64,000 nt of DNA. It comes from Calothrix sp. PCC 7716. Its GTDB lineage: Bacteria > Cyanobacteriota > Cyanobacteriia > Cyanobacteriales > Nostocaceae. The DNA lies in contig NZ_AP025018.1 in the NCBI RefSeq assembly GCF_019977735.1, positions 11,164,580 to 11,228,579 of the forward strand. The letters run 5' to 3'. Positions 37,709 through 45,111 of the stretch are shown here, piece after piece. A program made the position numbers and the translations under genes. Numbering within the stretch: position 1 is the first letter of the stretch; every line of letters starts with the position of its first letter. A model generated the notes under the pieces. The model saw only the letters and a program-made list of their open reading frames with translations, was not told the DNA's origin and made no database searches.

Positions 37709-39103
37709 TTACAACCTCAAAATCCATCGAGCAACATTTAAATAAATTAATACCCCTAAAACATCAACTGCAGTGGTGATAAATGGAGCAGACATCAATG
37801 CAGGGTCTAAACCTAAAGAACGGAATAAAAATGGTAAAGCAGAACCTGCCAATGAAGCTATTAATGAGATAGCACATAAACTAATACCCACAGCCATTGC
37901 TACAGCAAGATTTCCTTGAATAAAATAAGCCCATATAGTCACTACTAAACCTAGCATAACTCCTAGCATAGCCCCAGCTATTAGCTCGCGTTGCATTATA
38001 TTAAATGCTTTATTTACTTCAACTTCTTTAGTATTCAAACCTCTGATAACTACAGTGGAAGATTGCGCTCCTACATTTCCACCTGTATCAATTAATAAAG
38101 GAATAAAGGCAGTCAAAGCAACTACTTGCTCTAAAACATCTTCTTGGCTACGAATAACTGCACTGGTAGCGGTATTTGTCAATAAAAGTACGAGCAACCA
38201 AACTACTCGCCTACGAGCAACGGTGAATAAATTAGTTTGAAAATAATTATCGTCCCCAGATTCCAAACCACCTAGTGTATAAATGTCCTCAGTGGCTTCT
38301 CGCTCAATAACATCAATCGCATCATCTACGGTAATAATTCCTACTAACCTCTGTTCGGAATCTACTACAGGTAATGCTAGTAAGTCATAGCGTTTAATAG
38401 TATGGGCTACTTCTTCTTGGTCAGTATCAGTATGAACAAACACAAAATCACGGGTCATGATATTGTTGATTGTTTCTTCTAGAGGCGCCAATACTAATTC
38501 TCGTAATGAAAGAACACCCGTTAGGCGCCGAGCATCATCGGTAATATAAAGATAATAAATTGTTTCACTACCACTAGCATTTTTACGAATTCGCTCCAAA
38601 GCTTGGGTTGCCGTAAGGTTTTCTTTAAGCGATACGTACTCTGGGGTCATGATACGTCCTGCGGTATCAGGTTTATAACCCAAAAGCAGGTTTGTTGCAT
38701 CACGTTCTGTAGAACTAAGCTCTCGCAAAAGTCTCCGGACTACCTTGGCTGGTAATTCATCAAACAGTCGCGCGCGGTCATCGGGTGACATGTTTTCAAC
38801 AATTTCCAACACATCTTGCCGATGAAAATCAGCTAGTATTGCTTGTTGAAGGTTAGGAGGAAGATATTCGTAAACTTCAATAGCTTCTTTCTTTGAAAGC
38901 AAGCGAAAAGCAATAGCCTGCATAGCTTCAGGCAAATCTTCAATAGCTTCGGCAATATCTACAGGCTGCACGGGAACTAATAAAGCTTTGGCGCCTTCAT
39001 AATTTTGCCTTCTAAGTAACGTTTCCAGTTGCGCTCGAACTAGCTCCCGTATTTCTTGTCGGGGAGTATTTTGCAAGCGTGAAGCGGAAAAATTTTGAGT
39101 CAC
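37709..39103 (-). CDS. mgtE: magnesium transporter MgtE
   Basis: A 464-residue protein with the full MgtE layout. The cytosolic N domain (about 15-135) carries LVPVQPVDIAEAIEDLPEAMQAIAFRLL. The CBS pair (about 140-265) has DTAGRIMTPEYVSL and LPVVDSEQRLVGIITVDDAIDVIEREATEDI. Five membrane helices follow, including LDPALMSAPFITTAVDVLGVLIYLNVAR with the Mg2+-pathway Asp. It imports Mg2+ and closes when the cytosolic domains bind Mg2+. A TCAC-type site lies 63 bp upstream. With the two CNNM proteins, three Mg-type transport genes share the putative regulon or island. Confidence 0.93.
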   Translation of the reverse strand: MTQNFSASRLQNTPRQEIRELVRAQLETLLRRQNYEGAKALLVPVQPVDIAEAIEDLPEAMQAIAFRLLSKKEAIEVYEYLPPNLQQAILADFHRQDVLEIVENMSPDDRARLFDELPAKVVRRLLRELSSTERDATNLLLGYKPDTAGRIMTPEYVSLKENLTATQALERIRKNASGSETIYYLYITDDARRLTGVLSLRELVLAPLEETINNIMTRDFVFVHTDTDQEEVAHTIKRYDLLALPVVDSEQRLVGIITVDDAIDVIEREATEDIYTLGGLESGDDNYFQTNLFTVARRRVVWLLVLLLTNTATSAVIRSQEDVLEQVVALTAFIPLLIDTGGNVGAQSSTVVIRGLNTKEVEVNKAFNIMQRELIAGAMLGVMLGLVVTIWAYFIQGNLAVAMAVGISLCAISLIASLAGSALPFLFRSLGLDPALMSAPFITTAVDVLGVLIYLNVARWILRL

Positions 39104-39166
39104 GGCAATCTCCCTAAATCCACGCAGATAGTTAATTTAAATATTACACATAGGATAATAAAAGAA

Positions 39167-39185
39167 AAATGTGAATAAAAAATGA
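39167..39185 (-). promoter_or_regulatory. TCAC-type 11-bp direct-repeat site upstream of mgtE
   Basis: The minus strand reads TCATTTTTTATTCACATTT, with TATGTG about 14 bp downstream. The upstream half-site has one mismatch. Confidence 0.62.
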
Positions 39186-39198
39186 CCAAAGGTTTGAA

Positions 39199-39513
39199 TT
39201 AATGTTTTCCTTGCATTTCTTCAATTTCAAATAAACTAATTAACACTCCTGCAATGGGGATAGAAAGAAATACACCTACTAAACCTGCAATTTGGGCGCC
39301 TACTAATAACGCAAAGAACATAAAAACTGGGTTCATGTTAATTGAACCTTGCATAATCCTTGGCATTAGTAAATTTTCTTCTACTTGCTGTAGTAAAACA
39401 CAACCCACTAATACTTGAATAATTGCCCAACCAAGCGCAAAAAGCAGTAGATAACGAATTAGTTTCGTATTATTCAAGTTTTCCCAAAATCTTTTGATAT
39501 TTGGTTCATTCAT
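39199..39513 (-). pseudogene. truncated AI-2E (PerM-like) family transporter, C-terminal remnant
   Basis: A 104-residue frame. Its last 80 residues match the C-terminus of AI-2E/PerM transporters (VEENLLMPRIMQGSINMNPVFMFFALLVGAQIAGLVGVFLSIPIAGVLISLFE). Full-length members have about 350 residues, so roughly the first 270 are missing. The present N-terminus (MNEPNIKRFWENLNNTKLIRYLL) is not the family start. It starts 2 bp after the lipid-kinase stop, so it could still be translated. I judge it a remnant; a small functional membrane protein is less likely. Confidence 0.65.
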
Positions 39514-39515
39514 AT

Positions 39516-40436
39516 CTATTCAAATGTAAAATTGTCTAGCGCTGGTAGTAAAATATTAAGACTATGTGGAATGCAGCTTATTTCAACAGAAGTAGCTTCT
39601 ATAGGGTCGCCGTCTAAGGAAACTTTTTGTAAAGGTTTAGTTTTTACTTTTACGTTCTTTGCTTTTAAATATTGTATATCACCCCGATTAGTTGCATCAT
39701 CTGTAAAGCCAGACCTTAACAGATGATAGGCGCCGAAGAAAGCATTTTTACGGTTACTAGGAGCAAAAATTGTCACATCAAGTAGTCCATCATCGGGAAT
39801 TACATTTGCTGGACCATGTGCAAGTAGAGAAGTAGGCGCCGCAGTATTGGCAATTGTTACAGCGACCGCTTGCAAGTTGATTGTTTCATTTTCTGTTTCA
39901 ACCCAAGTTTCAAAAGTATTGAACTGCCTAAGTTCTTTTATACCCGCTAAAACAAACGATAGCATTCCAAACTGCTTTTTGAGCCTGCGGCTACTGTGTG
40001 CAATAGTTTCTGGTTCTAAACCAATACCTATAAGTACTATCATTGGCTTGCCGTTACAAGTTGCGGTATCCACACGATGGGGTCTTCCTAATAAAATAGC
40101 TTCACAAGCTGCTTTGACATTAGTAGGAATGTTTAAAGCTTTAGCGAATGCGTTGACAGTTCCTCTCGGTATAATACCTATAGGTATGTCTGTGCCAATC
40201 AATGCTTCTACTGCTGATGAAATTGTGCCGTCACCTCCAGCTATTAATATCATCTGGGCGCCCTCTTTAATGGCTTGATGCGTTAATTCAGCCGTACTTA
40301 CTCCTTTATAGCTTGGACGAATATCTAGATTAATCTTTGGCTCTAAAACTTCTCGAATTGTCACTAGGTCTTCAACCGGGCCATTCTGTCCTGCATTTGG
40401 GTTAAAAATTAAAGATGCACTTGTAGTCATAACCAA
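39516..40436 (-). CDS. diacylglycerol kinase-family lipid kinase (YegS/DgkB-like)
   Basis: A 306-residue cytoplasmic lipid kinase. The N-terminal catalytic domain has SLIFNPNAGQNG, the nucleotide loop AGGDGTISSAVEALIG (about 79-94) and IPRGTVNAFAKALNIP. The C-terminal sandwich has IPDDGLLDVTIFAP and VSLDGDPIEATSVEI. It phosphorylates diacylglycerol or a related lipid. The truncated AI-2E gene follows at 2 bp. A perfect 24-bp palindrome lies 33 bp before the start, a possible operator. Confidence 0.88.
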   Translation of the reverse strand: MVMTTSASLIFNPNAGQNGPVEDLVTIREVLEPKINLDIRPSYKGVSTAELTHQAIKEGAQMILIAGGDGTISSAVEALIGTDIPIGIIPRGTVNAFAKALNIPTNVKAACEAILLGRPHRVDTATCNGKPMIVLIGIGLEPETIAHSSRRLKKQFGMLSFVLAGIKELRQFNTFETWVETENETINLQAVAVTIANTAAPTSLLAHGPANVIPDDGLLDVTIFAPSNRKNAFFGAYHLLRSGFTDDATNRGDIQYLKAKNVKVKTKPLQKVSLDGDPIEATSVEISCIPHSLNILLPALDNFTFE

Positions 40437-40469
40437 AAAATTGAATTATCAATACTGTTGTTGTTGGAT

Positions 40470-40493
40470 AAAGACCGAATATATTCGGTCTTT
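40470..40493. promoter_or_regulatory. perfect 24-bp palindrome upstream of the lipid kinase
   Basis: AAAGACCGAATA is followed by its exact complement TATTCGGTCTTT. It is 33 bp upstream of the kinase ATG and 112 bp after the methyltransferase stop. It has no T-run on the minus strand, so it reads as an operator or dispersed hairpin rather than a terminator. Confidence 0.45.
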
Positions 40494-40506
40494 ATACTAT
40501 CTCCTA

Positions 40507-40573
40507 AGAAACCGGGCTTCTTTACGACAAACTAGAGGTACGCGCAAAATCTTTCTCAAGAAGCCCGGTTTCT
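40507..40573. repeat. inverted repeat AGAAACCGGGCTTCTT / AAGAAGCCCGGTTTCT
   Basis: Sixteen-base perfect arms enclose 35 nt. It is similar in style to the AAACCTGG elements at 22017 and 41266 but of a different sequence family. No coding capacity. Confidence 0.7.
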
Positions 40574-40605
40574 CGGACTGGTACAAGATATGAGCTATGT
40601 AGAAA

Positions 40606-41232
40606 TTATTGTCTTAAATTCTGAGGAACGTTTTCTGGAACAACCCATAAATAGATGGTACTTCCATTTACTTGTTGCACTTGTTGCGGTTTCCATTCTC
40701 CCATATCAAAAGCGTGGGATACTATGCGTGTACCTGGTCTAAGTTCTTGTAGTAGCTTTGGTCTGAGTTTTAAATTAACATCTGGGAGCAAATACAGTGT
40801 TACAACTGAAGCATTACTTAAGTCGGTTTGAAATAAGTCTTGTTGACGAAATTCTATGCGGTTCCCTACTCCAGACTTTTGTAGATTGGCATTTGCCTCT
40901 TGGACACGTTCTGGATTTATGTCTATACCAACACCGCGCGCTCCGTATCTTTGTGCTGCGGTAATTGGAATTCTTCCATCACCACTTCCTAAGTCATAAA
41001 TCACATCATTACTGTTCACTTGGGCTAGCTGTAACATTGCATCTACTACTGGTTGTGGGGTAGGTACGTAAGGTACATCAGGTCGGCGTTGGGCTGTAGT
41101 TGTAGGTGATGTGACTGTAGGTGTTTGGGCATCAGCTTCAAAGTCACGTGTATTTGTTGTACAACCACTTATACCAAGGCTTGCAATCGTAATGCTTGTT
41201 CCTAGTAGAAGTAAAATTCTTTGTAATTTCAT
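40606..41232 (-). CDS. exported lipoprotein with a class I methyltransferase fold
   Basis: A 208-residue protein. The signal segment ends in a lipobox ISGC (Cys24), then a Thr/Pro-rich linker. The rest is a Rossmann methyltransferase domain: YDLGSGDGRIPITAAQRYGARGVGIDINPERVQEANANL (motif I and the acidic residue after beta-2), then IEFRQQDLFQTDLSNASVVTLYLLPDVNLKLRPKLLQELRPGTRIVSHAFDMGEW. SAM is not expected outside the cytoplasm, so the topology is odd. It may be periplasmic with another ligand or not processed. The substrate is unknown. Confidence 0.75.
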   Translation of the reverse strand: MKLQRILLLLGTSITIASLGISGCTTNTRDFEADAQTPTVTSPTTTAQRRPDVPYVPTPQPVVDAMLQLAQVNSNDVIYDLGSGDGRIPITAAQRYGARGVGIDINPERVQEANANLQKSGVGNRIEFRQQDLFQTDLSNASVVTLYLLPDVNLKLRPKLLQELRPGTRIVSHAFDMGEWKPQQVQQVNGSTIYLWVVPENVPQNLRQ

Positions 41233-41265
41233 GACTAAATTACCTGCTATTTACTAAGGTGTACA

Positions 41266-41360
41266 TTTACGCAAAAATTCTAGAAACCTGGTTTCTTTGC
41301 CGATAACTTGTAATAAAAACGACGATTCTGCGTAGAAACCAGGTTTCTTTGCGTAAGTCC
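41266..41360. repeat. dispersed inverted repeat TTTACGCA...TGCGTAAGTCC, copy 2
   Basis: Same architecture as 22017-22114: AGAAACCTGGTTTCTTTG, a 45-nt spacer and AGAAACCAGGTTTCTTTGCGTAAGTC. Its right end touches the permease stop codon. Confidence 0.8.
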
Positions 41361-42715
41361 TATATATGACGGTATTGATTCCATAGCAATAATGGAATAC
41401 CTGCTAATACAACCAAAACTCCTGTAATTGCCCCTATTCCCGTATATGCCAAGCTGGAATAAAGCAAATATCCGCAAATGAGGCAAAATAGTAGTGGTAT
41501 CCAAGGATAAAATGGCACTTGGAAAGGTCGAGCTATTTCAGGGTCTTTTCTTCGCAATACAAATAATGAGATGGCGGAGAGTAAGAAAAAGAACCAAAAC
41601 ACAGGCGCCGTATAGTCCACCATTGTTTCAAAACCGTTACGGGTAATAGTGCCTAAAAATACTAGTGCTAAAGAAGCAATACCTTGAATTAATAAAGCTT
41701 GAATGGGAGTTTCCTTTCCTTGTTGCCAATGTCCCATAAAACGAAATAAGGAAAAATCTTGTCCCAAAGCAAAGTTAGAACGGGCGCCTGTTAATATTGT
41801 GGCGTTGATGGCGCCTAAAGTACAAATTGCAACCAAAACACTAAGGAATATTGCTCCCGGTGTACCAGCTACCCTATCCATTAAAGCGGCGCCGACAGCT
41901 TCGGACTTTGCCATTGCCGTTAATCCCAAACCTCGCAAATACGCCAGATTAATTAATACGTAAATACTGGTGATAATGCCAATACTCCACAACAGAGAAC
42001 GCACCATGTTACGTTTTCTATTTTTGATTTCTGCTGAAATGTAAGCAGCTTCATTCCATCCACCGAAGGAAAGTAAGACAAATACCATTGCTAATCCCCA
42101 GTTCGTGGAAGTAGAAGTTGTAGTAGGAGCAGCAGGGGTAGCGTTTGAGAAAATTCCAATTATAACTACTAAGAGTAAACCCAGTACTTTTGCAGCAGTG
42201 AGCCAGTTTTGTGTCCATTTACCTGGACATAAACCAAGAATGTTCAGACCTGTTAGCAGAATGATCACCAAAGCTGCGTATATAGAAGGTGAATAAATGC
42301 CAGCGAGCGGTAATAACCCAGAAAAATAGTCTCCAAAAACAAATGCTAGCAATACAATCGAACCAGTTTGAATCACCGTCATTCTTGCCCAAGCAAATAG
42401 AAAAGCTGTTGGGCGCCCAAACGCGCGTTTCAAATAATAATACGTTCCACCTACATCAGGGTAAGTAGTCGCTAGCTCTGCATAACACAAGGCGCCAACA
42501 AAAGAAACCGCACCACCCAGCAACCATAGCAGCAATACAGCAACATCACTACCTGCATTCGCAGCTACAAATGCCGGAGTTTGAAAAATCCCTGCACCAA
42601 TTACAATGCCAACAATTATTGCCACCGCATCAAAAAGTGCTAATGATGGTCTTTGTTGTACAACTGGCGCTATTACTGCACTTTGTTCTATATAGCTATG
42701 GTTTCGTTTACTCAC
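41360..42715 (-). CDS. APC-family amino acid permease
   Basis: A 451-residue, 12-helix transporter of the amino acid-polyamine-organocation family. The substrate-binding unwound helix 1 motif is VGIVIGAGIFQTPAFVAANAG, and the helix 2-3 region GGAVSFVGALCYAELATTYPDVGGTYYYLKRAFG is typical. The C-terminus ends in short basic residues. It imports or exchanges amino acids by proton or substrate coupling; the substrate cannot be told. It lies 30 bp after the OB-fold gene on the same strand and may share that gene's TCAC-type promoter. Confidence 0.88.
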   Translation of the reverse strand: MSKRNHSYIEQSAVIAPVVQQRPSLALFDAVAIIVGIVIGAGIFQTPAFVAANAGSDVAVLLLWLLGGAVSFVGALCYAELATTYPDVGGTYYYLKRAFGRPTAFLFAWARMTVIQTGSIVLLAFVFGDYFSGLLPLAGIYSPSIYAALVIILLTGLNILGLCPGKWTQNWLTAAKVLGLLLVVIIGIFSNATPAAPTTTSTSTNWGLAMVFVLLSFGGWNEAAYISAEIKNRKRNMVRSLLWSIGIITSIYVLINLAYLRGLGLTAMAKSEAVGAALMDRVAGTPGAIFLSVLVAICTLGAINATILTGARSNFALGQDFSLFRFMGHWQQGKETPIQALLIQGIASLALVFLGTITRNGFETMVDYTAPVFWFFFLLSAISLFVLRRKDPEIARPFQVPFYPWIPLLFCLICGYLLYSSLAYTGIGAITGVLVVLAGIPLLLWNQYRHI

Positions 42716-42744
42716 TGTAACTCCTGTTTTTGTGATTTAAAGCT

Positions 42745-43161
42745 TTACCTCAACGGGTTTGATCTCGCACGGTTAGGACCACCTGCCCAAGGTGGAGGTC
42801 CTTCGGCTGGACGGATATCAATGACAGAACCATCTGCACGAGTTATAGAAAAAGCATCTAATTCACCTTTTTTACCTAACTCCCCTCTGACGGTAACTTG
42901 TTCACCAGGTTGAAGATTTATTTCACGCCACCAACGCGGACCTGCATCTACAATTAATTGCCCAGTTCCATCATCAATAATAAAATCATTACCAACTATG
43001 TTAGTAACTTTACCCGAAACAATTGTACCGTTAGAACGTTGTTGTAAATCACGGATATTAGTTGTATTGTTCGTTTGAGCTTGTGAAGAAGGAGCAACTG
43101 CAATTATAGAACTACAAATTGTTGTAGCTAAAGTTAAGCCTAGTAATATTCGTTTATTCAT
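42745..43161 (-). CDS. secreted OB-fold protein
   Basis: A 138-residue protein with a signal peptide (residues 1-28, ending SSQAQ). A single OB-fold-like domain follows: GTIVSGKVTNIVGNDFIIDDGTGQLIVDAGPRWWREINLQPGEQVTVRGEL. It resembles YgiW/BOF-type or nucleic-acid-binding OB folds exported to the periplasm. The tail is Pro/Gly-rich (AEGPPPWAGGPNR). The function is unknown. A TCAC-type site lies 45 bp upstream. Confidence 0.7.
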   Translation of the reverse strand: MNKRILLGLTLATTICSSIIAVAPSSQAQTNNTTNIRDLQQRSNGTIVSGKVTNIVGNDFIIDDGTGQLIVDAGPRWWREINLQPGEQVTVRGELGKKGELDAFSITRADGSVIDIRPAEGPPPWAGGPNRARSNPLR

Positions 43162-43206
43162 CGGTAATCACCTTTTAACTTTTGCTTATTTCCAATTATT
43201 CATACA

Positions 43207-43225
43207 AAATGTGACGAGAAAATGA
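43207..43225 (-). promoter_or_regulatory. TCAC-type 11-bp direct-repeat site upstream of the OB-fold gene
   Basis: The minus strand reads TCATTTTCTCGTCACATTT with AATAAG about 16 bp downstream. The rest of the gap to 43496 holds only a small CTCT/AGAG hairpin and AT-rich sequence that must include the RND promoter. Confidence 0.62.
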
Positions 43226-43496
43226 CATTCACTAAAAAAATCATTTTATTTGATTCATCAAAAAGTCTTCTCTCTATAGGTAGAGGTTATTGCTGTTATA
43301 CCCAAATAAATCTAACCTGTTATAGACGTTAATTTTGATGATTTTATCTAAAATATGTTCACAGGTCTAATTTTTCTAAAAGTAAATTTTTCAAGTTCTT
43401 TCTTTTTCAAGAATATCAAGATGTAAGCCATCAGAAAAAGAAAAGTACATAATTTTGATTATTGAATGGTTAAACTATCAGGTTTAAGTTTTTATC

Positions 43497-45104
43497 ATGT
43501 CTTCCCATGAATCAAACCATCACATACCAACTTCAATAGATACGAATAGTTACCAAAATAACTTATCTAGTAGAACATCTGTTGTCGTTGAAAATAATTT
43601 AGAAAATCAGAAAATTAGCAACATTCTAGAGGAAGAAACTAAACATCCTTCTAAAAAGCATAATCAACTATCAAGTTTTATCAAAAAATATTGGTGGTTA
43701 CTTCCTGTCATTGGAATAGCGTTGGCAATTGGGTTTGTTACAGTTATCCGCTTGCGGGAAAACTCCACTCAACCAACCACGGCCACAGAAATTGCCCCTT
43801 TATCAGTACGAACAACAGCAGTTCAACAACAACCACTACAAGCTTGGGTTTCAACTCAAGGTGTTGTTCGAGCAGTTAAGTATCAACATCTTTCTTTTCA
43901 AGTTGAGGGAGATATTACTTATCTTGCAAATCGTGGTGGAAGGAGTTTGCGTTCGGGTGATGCAGTTAGTAAAGGAGAATTACTTGCACGAGTTGATGAT
44001 AGAGAGCTACAGGCAGATATTCAACAGGAACAAGCTGCCATTGCAGAGGCACAAAAGCAAAGAGCTGCTGCCGCTTCTCAGGTCGCTACTGCCCAAGCAC
44101 AGGTAACACAAGCTCAGTCTCAAGTGCGGCAAGTACAAGCACAACTAGCCAAAGCAAGGACAAATCGTAATCTTGCTCAAACGCAGTTGCAACGTTACCA
44201 ACAATTATTTAATGAGGGAGCAGTTTCTGCGAGTGAGTTAGATACTCGTAGAAATGCTGTTGAGGATGCTGATGCAAATGTTCAAGCTGTGCAGGCTGAA
44301 GTTGCAGCAGCCGAAGCTCAAGTAGAAGCTGCACGCGCGCAAGTTCGGACTGCCAATCAACAGCTAGCTGCAACTCAATCTGGTGTTATTACTGCCCAAG
44401 CAAGGTTAAGTCAAGCACAGGTAGCTTTGGAAAGAGCTAGTATTTATGCACCCTTTAACGGTATAATTACTAATTTAAATATCCGCCAAGGAGAATATTT
44501 TTCACCCCAATTAGTGACTTCTCAACTAGGGGGTAGTTACCAAGGAATTTTAGAAAGAGTGCCAATGGTAATTATTGACCCTAGCCAGTTTGAAGTCATT
44601 GTTGACGTTGCAGGTTCTAGTGGAGAAGGTGTTCGTCCGGGTCAAACTGCACTCGTTGGCGCCGATAGAAATGTTACTACAGGCGCCGCAAACTCAAATA
44701 ATAACCAAAGCTTGATAACAGGCGCCAGAGCAACAGGTAAAGTTTTTGCCGTCAACCCTGCTATTAGTCCTGGAGGACGAGCTATAGAAGCTAGAGTTCG
44801 TCTAGAGCCAAAAGCTGCTAATAATCTGCGACATGGAGAACGAGTAACCACTTGGATTGCTGTTGCAGAAAAACAAAATGCGGTAGTTGTTCCCTTAAAT
44901 GCCATAGTTCGGCGTGACCAACAACCATATATATTTGTTGTAAATCAGAATAAGGGTATTGTGGAACAACGACAGGTAAAGCTGGGAATTACAGGAATTT
45001 CTGAGCAAGAAATTACAAGTGGTGTTCAACCTGGAGAATTAATTGTTACAGAGGGACAAAATCGACTTGTGAATGGAGCAGCAGTAAGAGTTGTGAGTGA
45101 GTAG
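43497..45104 (+). CDS. RND efflux membrane-fusion (periplasmic adaptor) protein
   Basis: A 535-residue adaptor. A cytosolic N-terminal stretch of about 60 residues precedes one membrane anchor (KKYWWLLPVIGIALAIGFVTVIRL). A lipoyl half follows (VEGDITYLANRGGRSLRSGDAVSKGELLARVDD), then a long Ala/Gln-rich coiled-coil hairpin (about 180-310), the second lipoyl half (ASIYAPFNGIITNLNIRQGEYF) and beta-barrel domains. It couples the inner-membrane pump to an outer-membrane channel, which is not in the window. The permease gene follows immediately, and the two form an operon. Confidence 0.92.
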   Translation: MSSHESNHHIPTSIDTNSYQNNLSSRTSVVVENNLENQKISNILEEETKHPSKKHNQLSSFIKKYWWLLPVIGIALAIGFVTVIRLRENSTQPTTATEIAPLSVRTTAVQQQPLQAWVSTQGVVRAVKYQHLSFQVEGDITYLANRGGRSLRSGDAVSKGELLARVDDRELQADIQQEQAAIAEAQKQRAAAASQVATAQAQVTQAQSQVRQVQAQLAKARTNRNLAQTQLQRYQQLFNEGAVSASELDTRRNAVEDADANVQAVQAEVAAAEAQVEAARAQVRTANQQLAATQSGVITAQARLSQAQVALERASIYAPFNGIITNLNIRQGEYFSPQLVTSQLGGSYQGILERVPMVIIDPSQFEVIVDVAGSSGEGVRPGQTALVGADRNVTTGAANSNNNQSLITGARATGKVFAVNPAISPGGRAIEARVRLEPKAANNLRHGERVTTWIAVAEKQNAVVVPLNAIVRRDQQPYIFVVNQNKGIVEQRQVKLGITGISEQEITSGVQPGELIVTEGQNRLVNGAAVRVVSE

Positions 45105-45111
45105 TAGGAAA

